Source of the DNA: Methanococcus aeolicus Nankai-3
GTDB taxonomy: Archaea; AGJL01; Methanococci; Methanococcales; Methanococcaceae
NCBI RefSeq assembly: GCF_000017185.1
Contig: NC_009635.1
Span: 374,563-438,562, forward strand
Length of the DNA stretch: 64,000 bases
Direction: 5' to 3'
This document shows, piece after piece, positions 27,894 to 37,794 of this stretch. Numbering within the stretch: position 1 is the stretch's first letter; the number at the start of each line of letters is the position of its first letter. The notes beneath the pieces were generated by a model. It was not told the origin of the DNA, ran no database searches, and worked only from the letters and a program-made list of their open reading frames with translations. The position numbers were made by a program, and so were the translations under genes.

Positions 27894-28919
27894 ATGAAAA
27901 TTCTTATAACGGGAGGATTAGGATTTTTGGGGAGCAATCTTTCACATGAAAGTATAAACCGCGGATATGAGACAATAATAATGGATAATTTTTTTAGAGA
28001 AGGGACTACATTAAATTATAACTGGTTAAAGGAGCAGGGGGATTTTACCCTTGAAAATAAGGACATACGACAGTGGTATGATATAGAAGAAATGATAAAA
28101 AAATATAAACCAGATGTTGTGTTCCATACAGCAGGTCAAGTTGCAATGACCACATCATTGAATAATCCAAGGTTAGATTTTGAAGTTAATGCATTGGGGA
28201 CTTTTAACTTACTTGAAGCAATTAGAAAATACAGTCCAGAAACTATGGTATTATTTTCTTCGACAAATAAGGTTTATGGGGATTTAGAATATATCAAATA
28301 TGTGGAAAAAGAAACAAGATATATTGCCCCAGATTATCCAAATGGATTTGATGAGAATTTATGTTTAGATTTCCATTCGCCTTATGGATGCTCAAAAGGA
28401 ACAGCAGACCAGTATTTATTAGATTATAATAGAATGTTTGGCATAAAAACAGTTGTTTTTAGGCATTCTTCAATGTATGGAGGAAGGCAATTTGCCACCT
28501 ATGATCAAGGATGGATTGGATGGTTCGTTAAAGAAGCATTAAGGATTAAGAGCGGAGAAATTGAAGGTGTCGAAATACATGGGAATGGAAAACAGGTGAG
28601 GGATGTTTTACATGCTGATGACATGGTAAATCTGTATTTCAAAACTGTTGAAAATATTGATAAATGTGCAGGTGAAGCGTTTAATATTGGTGGGGGGATG
28701 AACAATAGTTTATCTTTGTTGGAATTATTTGGATTTCTGGAAGATGAACTAAGTATTAATATAAATATAAACAAAAAGCCTTGGAGATGCAGTGACCAAA
28801 AGGTATTTGTTGCAGATGTTGGAAAAATAAATAAATATGCTGGATGGAAACCAAAGATATCTAAGGAAGAAGGATTAAGAAAAATGATTAAATGGTGTGA
28901 GGAAATTTTGGGTGAGTAA
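27894..28919 (+). CDS. rfbE: CDP-paratose 2-epimerase (CDP-tyvelose epimerase)
   Basis: About 341 residues. GGLGFLGSNLSHESINRG at the N-terminus, FSSTNKVYGD near residue 120 and HSPYGCSKGTADQYLLDY near 160 are characteristic of the RfbE family, which epimerises CDP-paratose at C2 to CDP-tyvelose. The GMYGGRQ-like HSSMYGGRQFATYDQGW segment also fits. ATG 27894 is used because GGTGA lies five bases upstream; an in-frame GTG is part of that site. Its presence points to tyvelose as the end product. Confidence 0.92.
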   Translation: MKILITGGLGFLGSNLSHESINRGYETIIMDNFFREGTTLNYNWLKEQGDFTLENKDIRQWYDIEEMIKKYKPDVVFHTAGQVAMTTSLNNPRLDFEVNALGTFNLLEAIRKYSPETMVLFSSTNKVYGDLEYIKYVEKETRYIAPDYPNGFDENLCLDFHSPYGCSKGTADQYLLDYNRMFGIKTVVFRHSSMYGGRQFATYDQGWIGWFVKEALRIKSGEIEGVEIHGNGKQVRDVLHADDMVNLYFKTVENIDKCAGEAFNIGGGMNNSLSLLELFGFLEDELSINININKKPWRCSDQKVFVADVGKINKYAGWKPKISKEEGLRKMIKWCEEILGE

Positions 28920-28921
28920 TT

Positions 28922-29947
28922 ATGACAGATAAACCACTGTTATCAATTTGTATTCCTACATATAATAGGGCTGAATTTTTAAAGGATGCATTAGATTCAA
29001 TATTGAGGCAGATTAACGAGAACAATAAAGATAAAGTAGAGATTTGTATATCTGATAATGCTTCTGAGGATAATACAGAAGAGTTAGTTAATGAATATCA
29101 AAAGAAATCACAAATTCCTATAATTTATCATAAAAATGAAAAAAATATGGGTGCTGATTATAATTATTTAAAAGTTGTTGAAATTGCTAATGGTGAGTAT
29201 TGTTGGTTATTGGGCAGTGATGATATTATTGAAGATGGTGGAATTGATACTGTTTTGGAGGAGATTGAAGGGAATGGGGATGTTGTGGATATTTTTATCG
29301 TAAAACAGAAAGGATATGATAAAGAATTAAAGAAGAAAATAAACCTCCGTTCTCCATTAATTAATGATGATGGAAATGATGTACTATTTAATAACTCAGT
29401 TAATGCACTAAATAGAGTAGAATTATGGGATTGGGGCTATATCTCAGCAATGGTTATCAATAGAAAAAAATGGTTATCCATTAAAGGATATGAAAAATGG
29501 ATAGGAAGTGCTTATGTTCATGTTTATATTATTTATTCCATGATGAAGCAGAGTTCAAAAGTTAAATTTATTAATAAATACTTAGTAGGTTGGAGAAGTG
29601 ATAATGACAGTTTTTTAAATGAATTAAAGGAATATGGTAGATTTAAAATAGATTTAAATTACATATCTATTGCAAAAGAAGTTTTTGGTAAAAATTCCGA
29701 AGAATATAAAATAATTGAAAAAATGTTAATTAATACACCAGTATTATCTGGAAGAATAGTATCCTTCAAGTTAAGTGGGTTATCATATAATATATATATC
29801 AAAATGTTTAAAGACCTCTATCCCATAGGTCATAAATACCCGAGATTTTGGGTATGGTATATTCCATTATTTTTAACCCCATCTTTTGTATATAAAATTG
29901 TGCGACCCATAGTAAAAGGAATAAAAAATACAAAACATAAAATTTAG
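28922..29947 (+). CDS. Family 2 glycosyltransferase (abequosyl/tyvelosyltransferase type)
   Basis: A 341-residue GT-A enzyme. The N-terminus reads LLSICIPTYNRAEFLKDAL, with the nucleotide-sugar motif ISDNASEDNTEEL and a WLLGSDDII motif in place of the usual DxD, a form I associate with RfbV-like dideoxyhexosyltransferases. A hydrophobic stretch near the C-terminus may anchor it to the membrane. It is two bases downstream of rfbE and is the best candidate to use the CDP-dideoxyhexose made by the preceding genes. Confidence 0.82.
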   Translation: MTDKPLLSICIPTYNRAEFLKDALDSILRQINENNKDKVEICISDNASEDNTEELVNEYQKKSQIPIIYHKNEKNMGADYNYLKVVEIANGEYCWLLGSDDIIEDGGIDTVLEEIEGNGDVVDIFIVKQKGYDKELKKKINLRSPLINDDGNDVLFNNSVNALNRVELWDWGYISAMVINRKKWLSIKGYEKWIGSAYVHVYIIYSMMKQSSKVKFINKYLVGWRSDNDSFLNELKEYGRFKIDLNYISIAKEVFGKNSEEYKIIEKMLINTPVLSGRIVSFKLSGLSYNIYIKMFKDLYPIGHKYPRFWVWYIPLFLTPSFVYKIVRPIVKGIKNTKHKI

Positions 29948-29971
29948 AGTATATTAAAAAAGGGGATACAT

Positions 29972-31402
29972 TTGGGTACTATAAAGATAATAGCTAAAAA
30001 TACAACAATATTGTATATTTCCGAAGTTCTTAGCAAATTTTTAGGATTTTTATATGTAATGTACATGGCAAGATATTTAGGGGCAGAAGGATATGGGATC
30101 ATATCTTTTGCCATGGCATTTACAGGAATATTTGCCATATTTATGGATTTTGGAATAAATCAGCTGAGTATTAGAGATATTTCCAGAGATAAAACAATTA
30201 CTGAAAAATACTTAGATAATATACTAATGTTAAAGGTTATAATTGGTATTATTGTATATTTATCAATTATAATCATAATGAAAGTTATAGATTACAATAC
30301 TACAACAATATTTGTTGTATATATTATTGCATTAAGTACTTTATTTAATTCATTTAACCAAACTATTTACTCAATATATCAATCTTATGAGAAAATGGAA
30401 TACATGGGTATCGGAAAAATTTTGAATAGTATTTTAATGTTCTCGGGTGTATTTTTAGCTGTCTTTTTGAATTTGGATATTGTAAAATTCGCATATATTT
30501 ACCTAATGGCATCAATAATAAACTTTATATATTGTATATGTGTATTATCTATTAAGTTTGTAAAACCAAAATTAAGTGTAGATTTGAAATTTTGGAGATG
30601 GCTTTTAAAAGAGGCGATACCATTTGGATTGGGCGGGATTTTTATAAGCATATATTTTAATATAGATTCAGTAATGTTATCTGCAATGAAAGGAAATATA
30701 TATGTCGGATGGTATAATGCACCTTATAAATTAATATTAATTTTATTATCGGTTCCTGCAATATATACTGCATCAATACTGCCCACAATATCAAAGAATT
30801 TTAATAATATTAATAATTTAAAAAAAATATATTCTACATCCTTTAAATTTCTATTTTCAATGTCTTTATTGATATTCGTTGAAATATATTTATTTGCCGG
30901 CGATATCATAAATTTTATTTATGGGATAGATTATAAGCCATCTGTTACGGCACTAAAAATTTTAATATTTGTAATACCTATAATGTATCTTACATATTTA
31001 TCAGGTAGTTTTCTTAGCGTCACAGGCAAACAAAAATATTTATGCAATGTTGTAATGTTAAATGCAATATTTAATGTCTTGCTGAATTATTTATTAATTC
31101 CTCGGTTTGATATTTTGGGTGCATCGCTTGCTACTGTATTAACTGAGTTAATTGGATTATTTTTAATGGTATATTGTATAATTAAATATTTTTTTAAATT
31201 ATCTGCTATTGATTTGATGCTAAAGCCATTATTTTGTGGAGGGCTTGTATTTTTAATAAGTTATATGTTAAAAGAGTCTGTTGATTGGATATTTTTAAGT
31301 ATTTTTGGGAGTTTAGTTTATGGGGTAATGTTAATTGTTGCAGATAAACAGATTAAAAAAATAGTATTTGATTTATATAATGAATTTAAAGCTAAAATTT
31401 GA
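29972..31402 (+). CDS. Polysaccharide flippase (Wzx/RfbX type)
   Basis: A 476-residue membrane protein with about 12-14 hydrophobic segments. The N-terminal ARYLGAEGYGIISFAMAFTGIFAIFMDFG segment is typical of lipid-linked oligosaccharide flippases (described here by key residues YLGAEGYG). TTG start after AGGGGATACA. It closes the CDP-sugar cassette and likely moves the lipid-linked glycan to the outer face. A second flippase is encoded at 60.96 kb. Confidence 0.9.
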   Translation: MGTIKIIAKNTTILYISEVLSKFLGFLYVMYMARYLGAEGYGIISFAMAFTGIFAIFMDFGINQLSIRDISRDKTITEKYLDNILMLKVIIGIIVYLSIIIIMKVIDYNTTTIFVVYIIALSTLFNSFNQTIYSIYQSYEKMEYMGIGKILNSILMFSGVFLAVFLNLDIVKFAYIYLMASIINFIYCICVLSIKFVKPKLSVDLKFWRWLLKEAIPFGLGGIFISIYFNIDSVMLSAMKGNIYVGWYNAPYKLILILLSVPAIYTASILPTISKNFNNINNLKKIYSTSFKFLFSMSLLIFVEIYLFAGDIINFIYGIDYKPSVTALKILIFVIPIMYLTYLSGSFLSVTGKQKYLCNVVMLNAIFNVLLNYLLIPRFDILGASLATVLTELIGLFLMVYCIIKYFFKLSAIDLMLKPLFCGGLVFLISYMLKESVDWIFLSIFGSLVYGVMLIVADKQIKKIVFDLYNEFKAKI

Positions 31403-31403
31403 A

Positions 31404-33584
31404 TTAATTTGAAAGGAAAATTTGGCTACCTTTATTATCGTAGATTTTGTTTTTACCTCTTAACAGGGGTTTTACATCCGAAAAATTAAAATAATACCAT
31501 ATCATCGTATAACGATTAATATCAAATCCTATATTTTTAATATTTGCATACTTCAGCCAAATGTAAGTATTACTTTCTATATTTTTTATGTGTGGATTTA
31601 ATCCAATTATTTTTAAAGACCTGTCTCCATAATTGTCAAATGTGGCTCCAACAGATGACGGCAATTCATTATTACGAGAAATATTCTTTTTTCCATACGC
31701 AGATGCCCATTTTGCCGCATGTACATCATAAACATCTGTTAATAGCCTATAAAATGCTGATTTGTCTTCTAAATTTCCAAAATTATCTATGGATTTTTGA
31801 CTTAATGCTATTGATCGCGGATGATTTTTTGTAATTTCTTGAATAAATCCAACATTTAGTAACATTAAGATTATTATATAAATATGCATAATCTTTAAAA
31901 TATTAGTTGTAGTAATATCTCTTTTAAACCCCTTTAAAATCAATTTAATAAAAAATATGCCTCCTATGGAAAAAAATGGTGATGTAGCCACCAGTGACAG
32001 TGTAAATAGTCTATCTGGTCCCATAACTGCAAAAAATGGTAAAACTATCGCCGCCACTAAAATTGCTAAAAAATATAATGAAATTCCAATATATATTAAA
32101 CCAAATTTAAATTTCGATTTTTTATTAAATAGATTTAATAGGCATTTGATCATTCCCAATATTATAAAAAATGCTACTCCAAAGTTCATATATTTTCGAA
32201 TTAACAATAACCCGGATACTTGTTTAGTCATCATGTATGCCCCTCTTGATGTATCAGGACTTAAAAATTCTGTCCAAATTGAATTTAAAACATTATTTCC
32301 AATACTTATTATTGTACAAAATAATGAAGAATCAGATATATATACATACCAGGACAAGTATAATGTGACATATATTCCAACTAATGAGAAAACCTCTTTT
32401 AAGTTATTATTATTTTTATTATATAATCCGGGAATCTTTAAAAACAAAGCAGTAAATAATAATCCTGCCATAAATATGGATGAAGTACCATAATGGGACC
32501 AAACTATGCTAAATCCAATTAAAATAGTCAATATTTTTTTTTTAAATTTATTCATATTATTGTATATTGTAATAATAAATAGTATTATGAAAAATTCTGC
32601 CATAAATTGCTTAGTAGTAATTGCAAATATCATTATATACCCCATGCTATTTATTATCAGAGAAGATAAAAATGCAATTTTGTCAGCTAAATATATTTTA
32701 ACAAATATATAAATTGCAACAGGGAATGTAGAAATCCATAGTGGAAATATTACCTTATAAATCCAAATTAAATTAAGGCCACAAATGAAACATATTAATG
32801 GTGTGAATATCTTACTGCTCAACACTGAATTGTAATTTCCAAAATTATTATAGTTCCAAAACCCATTTTCTATTGTCGTTTCAGCACCATACATTTCACC
32901 ATCATAATTAAGCGCATAAGGTGTTATCAACATTATATGCCATACTAATGCAATAGTTATTATCCAAATAGCATAAGGATAATATTTTTTATCAATCCAA
33001 TTTGTAAATCCGATAATTAAAGCAACTAATGCAATAACAACAATCATAATCATTAACAAAATATTGTTATGGTAATAATTTACCAAATAGGTTCCAAATA
33101 TTGCCATAAATGGAATTAAACTTAAAAATAAAACCTGTGGATTTAGAATATCTTTTAAATCTATAAAATCGGGATTGTTATAATTTTTATCTCTAAGATA
33201 TGCAATAATACATAATAAAAACACAACTCCCGCCATAGTTAAAACTATTGGAATTTCTGAGATTGGTTTATCTGTAATACCTAAAATCGGATAAAGCATA
33301 TTCATTAAAAATCCAACAAACATATCCATAAATAAACTCAGCCCAAGAGCATATAAAAAACTCTCAATACTGTTTAACTTATGCAATCTCAAAATTCTTA
33401 ATAATAAATAACCTGGAATAAATGACAAATAAATAAATCCTATTAACGGTCTTATAATTGGAGTATTAACTCCCAATTTATTTAGTGCAAATAATCCCAA
33501 TAAAGATATTTGAAAAAATAAAATAGCCATTAAAAATTTTTTAATCTTCCAATTTTGTAATTTAAATGGATTTTCAAATTTCAT
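31404..33584 (-). CDS. Large polytopic membrane protein, DUF2206-like
   Basis: A 726-residue protein with about 15 transmembrane segments over the first 570 residues and a hydrophilic C-terminal tail of about 130 residues. The topology (many helices, then an extracytoplasmic tail) resembles GT-C glycosyltransferases and the archaeal DUF2206 family, but no catalytic DxD/ExD could be assigned with confidence. It overlaps the downstream-strand glycosyltransferase (start ATG inside its stop region) in a minus-strand operon. A role in transferring a lipid-linked sugar is a guess from context. Confidence 0.6.
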   Translation of the reverse strand: MKFENPFKLQNWKIKKFLMAILFFQISLLGLFALNKLGVNTPIIRPLIGFIYLSFIPGYLLLRILRLHKLNSIESFLYALGLSLFMDMFVGFLMNMLYPILGITDKPISEIPIVLTMAGVVFLLCIIAYLRDKNYNNPDFIDLKDILNPQVLFLSLIPFMAIFGTYLVNYYHNNILLMIMIVVIALVALIIGFTNWIDKKYYPYAIWIITIALVWHIMLITPYALNYDGEMYGAETTIENGFWNYNNFGNYNSVLSSKIFTPLICFICGLNLIWIYKVIFPLWISTFPVAIYIFVKIYLADKIAFLSSLIINSMGYIMIFAITTKQFMAEFFIILFIITIYNNMNKFKKKILTILIGFSIVWSHYGTSSIFMAGLLFTALFLKIPGLYNKNNNNLKEVFSLVGIYVTLYLSWYVYISDSSLFCTIISIGNNVLNSIWTEFLSPDTSRGAYMMTKQVSGLLLIRKYMNFGVAFFIILGMIKCLLNLFNKKSKFKFGLIYIGISLYFLAILVAAIVLPFFAVMGPDRLFTLSLVATSPFFSIGGIFFIKLILKGFKRDITTTNILKIMHIYIIILMLLNVGFIQEITKNHPRSIALSQKSIDNFGNLEDKSAFYRLLTDVYDVHAAKWASAYGKKNISRNNELPSSVGATFDNYGDRSLKIIGLNPHIKNIESNTYIWLKYANIKNIGFDINRYTMIWYYFNFSDVKPLLRGKNKIYDNKGSQIFLSN

Positions 33585-34731
33585 GATTATCCCTTAATTT
33601 TTTAAATGCCTTAAATATTGTTTCAGGTTTTATATTTTCCATACATATATGTTTATCTGCTAAACACTCAAAACTTTCGCAAGGATAAAAATGACAACTT
33701 TTATCTTGAAAAATTATTTTTTTTTCAATATATGGTTCCCATTCATATAAATAGTTAGTACCAGAATATATTCCAATTAATGGTTTGTTAAATGCTGTTC
33801 TAACATGGATTGCAAAGGTATCAACACTTATTAACAAATCACACAAATCAATTAATGCAAAATATTCCTTTAAAGATAATTTGCCGGCAATGTTAAAGAT
33901 ATTTTTATTATGCATATTAATGTTTTTACTTATATCGTCATAATCATTTTTTGAACCGCCATAGAGAATTATTATATTTTTATTTTCTTTAATAATTAAG
34001 TTATTTAATTTATTCCAGTAACTAAATAACCAATTTTTACATTTATTTCCACTTATAGGATGGCATAATATAACCAAATCTTTATCAAAATTTATAAAAT
34101 CTAATTTATTCTTTAAACTTTCATAATATTTTTTATCAACTTTTAGCTCCAATTTTCCATTATCAACAGGTAAATTTAATATTCTCAATACATCTAAGTT
34201 TCTTTCTACTATATGCTTTGGCTTATTTTCCCAAATAGCTTCTTTATTTAGTAAAAATCCTAATCCTTTACACCCATATCCCATAGAATACTTACCAACT
34301 AATGAGACCATAATATTATGAATAGGATTTCCTCTCAAGTCAATAGCTAAATCATATTTTTTATAGTGTTTAATTAGAAATCTTAAAATGTTTTTCCAAC
34401 CTTCACTATCATTTCTTGATAGCCAGGAAGTATTTAATATCTGAATAGTATCAATATATGGAATACATTCTAAAACATCATTTGTCATTTTTCTGCATAA
34501 AACTGTTATTTCGGAATTTGGAAAATTATTTTTTAAATTTCTAAGAAACGAAGATAATAAAACCATATCTCCAATGTGGTCTAACCTTACAACTAAAATT
34601 TTTTTTATATTTTCTTTATTAAATTTTTTTCTTTTCTTATAAAAAAATATAGTATCTCCCATACAATCTATAATTTTTATAATTCCCATATATTTTTCTA
34701 AATTTTTGGAATTTTTATAAATTCTTTTCAT
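33574..34731 (-). CDS. Family 9 glycosyltransferase (heptosyltransferase type)
   Basis: A 385-residue GT-B protein. The N-terminal VRLDHIGDMVLLSSFLRNLK is the characteristic opening of family 9 enzymes such as WaaC/WaaF, and LCDLLISVDTFAIHVRTAFNK-type residues near 325 (key SVDT..H) form the donor-binding end. Bacterial members transfer ADP-heptose. A matching ADP-heptose pathway is encoded 5 kb away on the same strand, which makes a heptosyl transfer role likely here. Confidence 0.85.
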   Translation of the reverse strand: MKRIYKNSKNLEKYMGIIKIIDCMGDTIFFYKKRKKFNKENIKKILVVRLDHIGDMVLLSSFLRNLKNNFPNSEITVLCRKMTNDVLECIPYIDTIQILNTSWLSRNDSEGWKNILRFLIKHYKKYDLAIDLRGNPIHNIMVSLVGKYSMGYGCKGLGFLLNKEAIWENKPKHIVERNLDVLRILNLPVDNGKLELKVDKKYYESLKNKLDFINFDKDLVILCHPISGNKCKNWLFSYWNKLNNLIIKENKNIIILYGGSKNDYDDISKNINMHNKNIFNIAGKLSLKEYFALIDLCDLLISVDTFAIHVRTAFNKPLIGIYSGTNYLYEWEPYIEKKIIFQDKSCHFYPCESFECLADKHICMENIKPETIFKAFKKLRDNHEI

Positions 34732-34740
34732 TTTTTCCCC

Positions 34741-35865
34741 TCATTTCATATTATAAACTTCTTCATAAACCTTCAAATGTTCCTCAGCACATTTTTTCCA
34801 ACTAAATAATTTAGCTCTTTCTATACCTTTTTTAGATAGTTCTTCTCTTATTCCATCGTTGGTTAAAACTTCATACATTTTATTTGCCAATTCATCAACA
34901 TCATAGGGATTAACCATTATTCCAGCATCTCCAACAACCTCAGGTAATGAAGAAGTATTTGAAGTAATTACTGGTGTTCCGCATTGCATAGCTTCCAATG
35001 GTGGCAATCCAAAGCCTTCATAAAGAGAAGGATAAACGAATAAATCCGCTGCATTATATAAAGCTGGTAAGTCTTCATCTGGAACATAACCAGTAAATAT
35101 AACATCCTTTTGTAAGTTTAGTTTTTCTATGGTTTCGAAGATGGATTTGTATTTCCAACCTTTTTTACCTGTGATTACTAATTTATGTTTTATACTATGT
35201 TTTTTAAGTTTGTAAAGTGCTTTTAATAAGTTTGGAATGTTCTTTCTAGGTTCCAATGTTCCAACATATAAAATAAATGGATAATTTAAATTGTATTTTT
35301 GTTTTATATTGTTTATTTCATTTTCTTTTAATGGTTTGTAGTTTTCATTTGCTGCTAAGTGTATTACTTTTATTTTATCTTCTGAGATTTTAAAGTGTTT
35401 TATTAAGTCTTGTTTTGTGTGGTGTGAGATTGAAATTATTTTATTTGAAGTGTTCAGGGTTTTTGAGAATAATAATTTATATCTAAAAACTGTTATTTTT
35501 GCATATGTTTCTGGAAACTGTAATGGTATAACATCATAAACAGTAATAATTTTCAACTGATTTTTTAATTTAGTGAATAATGATGAGTTTTCGGGACTAT
35601 GAATTATATCTAAATCTAACTTTTTTTTATTGAGATAATAATTTAAAAACAAATGCCAAAAATAAAAAGGTCTCTTTGGAAATTCTTCAAAAGGATTTTT
35701 TATAAAAATTCTATTTAGATCTGGAAATAAATTATTTTCTTCATAATTTATTAAACAAATATTTTCTTTATCAATTTTTGAAAGTTCGTTTATTAGATTA
35801 TAAACGTAATTTCCTATCCCTGTTAATGGTCTATTTAATCGATCTGAAATAATCCCTATTTTCAT
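34741..35865 (-). CDS. Family 4 glycosyltransferase
   Basis: A 374-residue GT-B protein. N-terminal [18 protein letters not shown] is an acceptor-side Gly-rich loop. [15 protein letters not shown] starts the donor domain, and [20 protein letters not shown] carries the E-x7-E motif of retaining family 4 enzymes. Donor and linkage cannot be read from sequence; GDP-mannose is a reasonable guess. It abuts the next family 4 gene with a one-base overlap. Confidence 0.88.
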   Translation of the reverse strand: MKIGIISDRLNRPLTGIGNYVYNLINELSKIDKENICLINYEENNLFPDLNRIFIKNPFEEFPKRPFYFWHLFLNYYLNKKKLDLDIIHSPENSSLFTKLKNQLKIITVYDVIPLQFPETYAKITVFRYKLLFSKTLNTSNKIISISHHTKQDLIKHFKISEDKIKVIHLAANENYKPLKENEINNIKQKYNLNYPFILYVGTLEPRKNIPNLLKALYKLKKHSIKHKLVITGKKGWKYKSIFETIEKLNLQKDVIFTGYVPDEDLPALYNAADLFVYPSLYEGFGLPPLEAMQCGTPVITSNTSSLPEVVGDAGIMVNPYDVDELANKMYEVLTNDGIREELSKKGIERAKLFSWKKCAEEHLKVYEEVYNMK

Positions 35866-37001
35866 TATTCCACCAAATTTTCAATATCTTTAATTAATTT
35901 TTCCCAGGAAAATTCTTTATTTTTAATTTTGATATTTTCCGTAAATTTCCTTTCTTTATCATTTTTAAAATAATTGATTATGGCACTAGCCAATTCTTCT
36001 GAATTTTCTGACTTAACAATAATGCCTGTTTTATTGTCATCAACAACATCTGGTAACCCACCAACATTGGTAGTAATAACAGGTTTTTCAAATGCATAAG
36101 CAGTTTGGATAACTGCACTTTGAGTAGCGGAAATATAGGGTAGAACAACAACATCAGCAGCAGAAAAATAAATTCCAACTTCTTCATCAGGAATATATTT
36201 ATCAATTATTTTTATATGGTTTTTAATACCTAATTTTTTAATTTCATCAATATATTTGTCCTTATCATCCCAGAATTCACCAACAATTAATAAATTAATA
36301 TCATCAACTTCGTTTATAATTTTAGGCATGGATTTAATAAGATATATTAATCCCTTATATTCCCTAATGATACCAAAAAACAATATTATTTTTTTATTCC
36401 TATCAATGTTTAAAGATTTTCTTGTATCTTCTTTTGATGTCTTTTTTGTTTTAAATATATTATATGTTGGAAGAACGCTTTGTTTTACTTTTGCATTAGG
36501 AATTATTTTTTTTAAATTATTATAATCTTCTTTTGAATGAACTATAAAATAATCCACATTTTTAAAAGCCATTTTTATTAAAAACTCATCTATTTTTGTT
36601 CTCTCATGAGGTAAAACATTATGGCATATATATAATATTTTTATGTTGGTGAATTTCTTTAATAAGTATGTAATTGTAAAAAATACAAATGTAAAAAATG
36701 GATGTACCCATTGAAAAATTACTAAATCAGGATTTTCGTTTTTGATTTTTGAATATGTTTTAATCCAGGTTAATGGATTTATAGTATCTATTATATATTC
36801 AAAATTTGTAGTTTCATTTACTTTTATGTTGCTATCTTTATTTATCTGTTCTTTCCCAGGATACAAAAATGATGGATACTGCCTTTTGTAAGAAATCAAA
36901 AATACATTATGCCTTTTTGATAATTCATTACATAATGTAGTGTTATAATGGGATATTCCTCCTTTATATGGATATGTAGGACCGACTAAACATATTTTCA
37001 C
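35865..37001 (-). CDS. Family 4 glycosyltransferase
   Basis: A 378-residue GT-B enzyme with GPTYPYKGGISHYNTTL at the N-terminus and a FGIIREYKGLIYLI donor-domain start near residue 205. The E-x7-E region is divergent (SATQSAVIQTAYAFEKPVI), lacking the first glutamate of the usual EGFG box. GTG start with AGGTGAAACT upstream. It shares the minus-strand operon with its neighbours; specificity unknown. Confidence 0.85.
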   Translation of the reverse strand: MKICLVGPTYPYKGGISHYNTTLCNELSKRHNVFLISYKRQYPSFLYPGKEQINKDSNIKVNETTNFEYIIDTINPLTWIKTYSKIKNENPDLVIFQWVHPFFTFVFFTITYLLKKFTNIKILYICHNVLPHERTKIDEFLIKMAFKNVDYFIVHSKEDYNNLKKIIPNAKVKQSVLPTYNIFKTKKTSKEDTRKSLNIDRNKKIILFFGIIREYKGLIYLIKSMPKIINEVDDINLLIVGEFWDDKDKYIDEIKKLGIKNHIKIIDKYIPDEEVGIYFSAADVVVLPYISATQSAVIQTAYAFEKPVITTNVGGLPDVVDDNKTGIIVKSENSEELASAIINYFKNDKERKFTENIKIKNKEFSWEKLIKDIENLVE

Positions 37002-37010
37002 AGTTTCACC

Positions 37011-37700
37011 TTATTTCCTAACCCATGCCTTTAACATCACAGGAAATGCTGTGAAAGGATACTTCAAAACCTTCAACCGAGAAACTCCATGCATCCTTTT
37101 TTCAAATACAATTGGAACTTCTTTATATCTTAAACCTTTTTTACCAGCCCTTATTATGATTTCCTGATGAATGCCCCATCTATCAGCATTTAAATCAAGT
37201 TGTTTAGCCGCATACTTGCTAACTGCAACTAAACCACTTTGTGAGTCAGTTGTTGGAACTCCCGACATAATCCTTGTTACAGTGGTGGATATGTTGTTGC
37301 ACATTATTCTAATTTTGTAGTTAATATTTGCCCCATCAGTATATTTACCAATAAATCTTGAACCTACAACTATATCTGCTTCATCATTTATAATAGGTTC
37401 GCAAACTGGCAAAATATCTTCCTTTCTATACTGCCCATCGGCATCAAAAATAAAACAAATATCATGCTCAGAATTAATAAAATATTTATAACCTTCCCTA
37501 ATTGCAACTCCCTTTCCCTTATTCTCTTCAAAGGTAATTACTTCAACACCACATTCCTTTGCAACCTCCGTGGTATTATCGGAGCTCCCATCATCAACAA
37601 CTAAAATCCCATCAACAGTATCTTTGATATTCTCAATTACCGTCTTAATAGATTCCTCTTCATTATAGGCAGGTATTAATGCTAAAAGTTTCTTATCCAT
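37011..37700 (-). CDS. Family 2 glycosyltransferase, dolichyl-phosphate mannosyltransferase type
   Basis: A 229-residue GT-A protein with ALIPAYNEEESI at the N-terminus, VDDGSSDNT (first Asp motif) near residue 36 and IFDADGQY (DxD) near residue 88. The C-terminus is short and lacks the two-helix membrane anchor of longer homologues. Such enzymes load a sugar onto dolichyl phosphate. Start ATG after GATGATACT. Confidence 0.88.
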   Translation of the reverse strand: MDKKLLALIPAYNEEESIKTVIENIKDTVDGILVVDDGSSDNTTEVAKECGVEVITFEENKGKGVAIREGYKYFINSEHDICFIFDADGQYRKEDILPVCEPIINDEADIVVGSRFIGKYTDGANINYKIRIMCNNISTTVTRIMSGVPTTDSQSGLVAVSKYAAKQLDLNADRWGIHQEIIIRAGKKGLRYKEVPIVFEKRMHGVSRLKVLKYPFTAFPVMLKAWVRK

Positions 37701-37794
37701 AGTATCATCTTAAAATTTTTAAAAATTAAAAAATATATATCGGAGCTCACATAATTCATTTTAAATCTGAACTAAATAAACTATATATTTAAAT

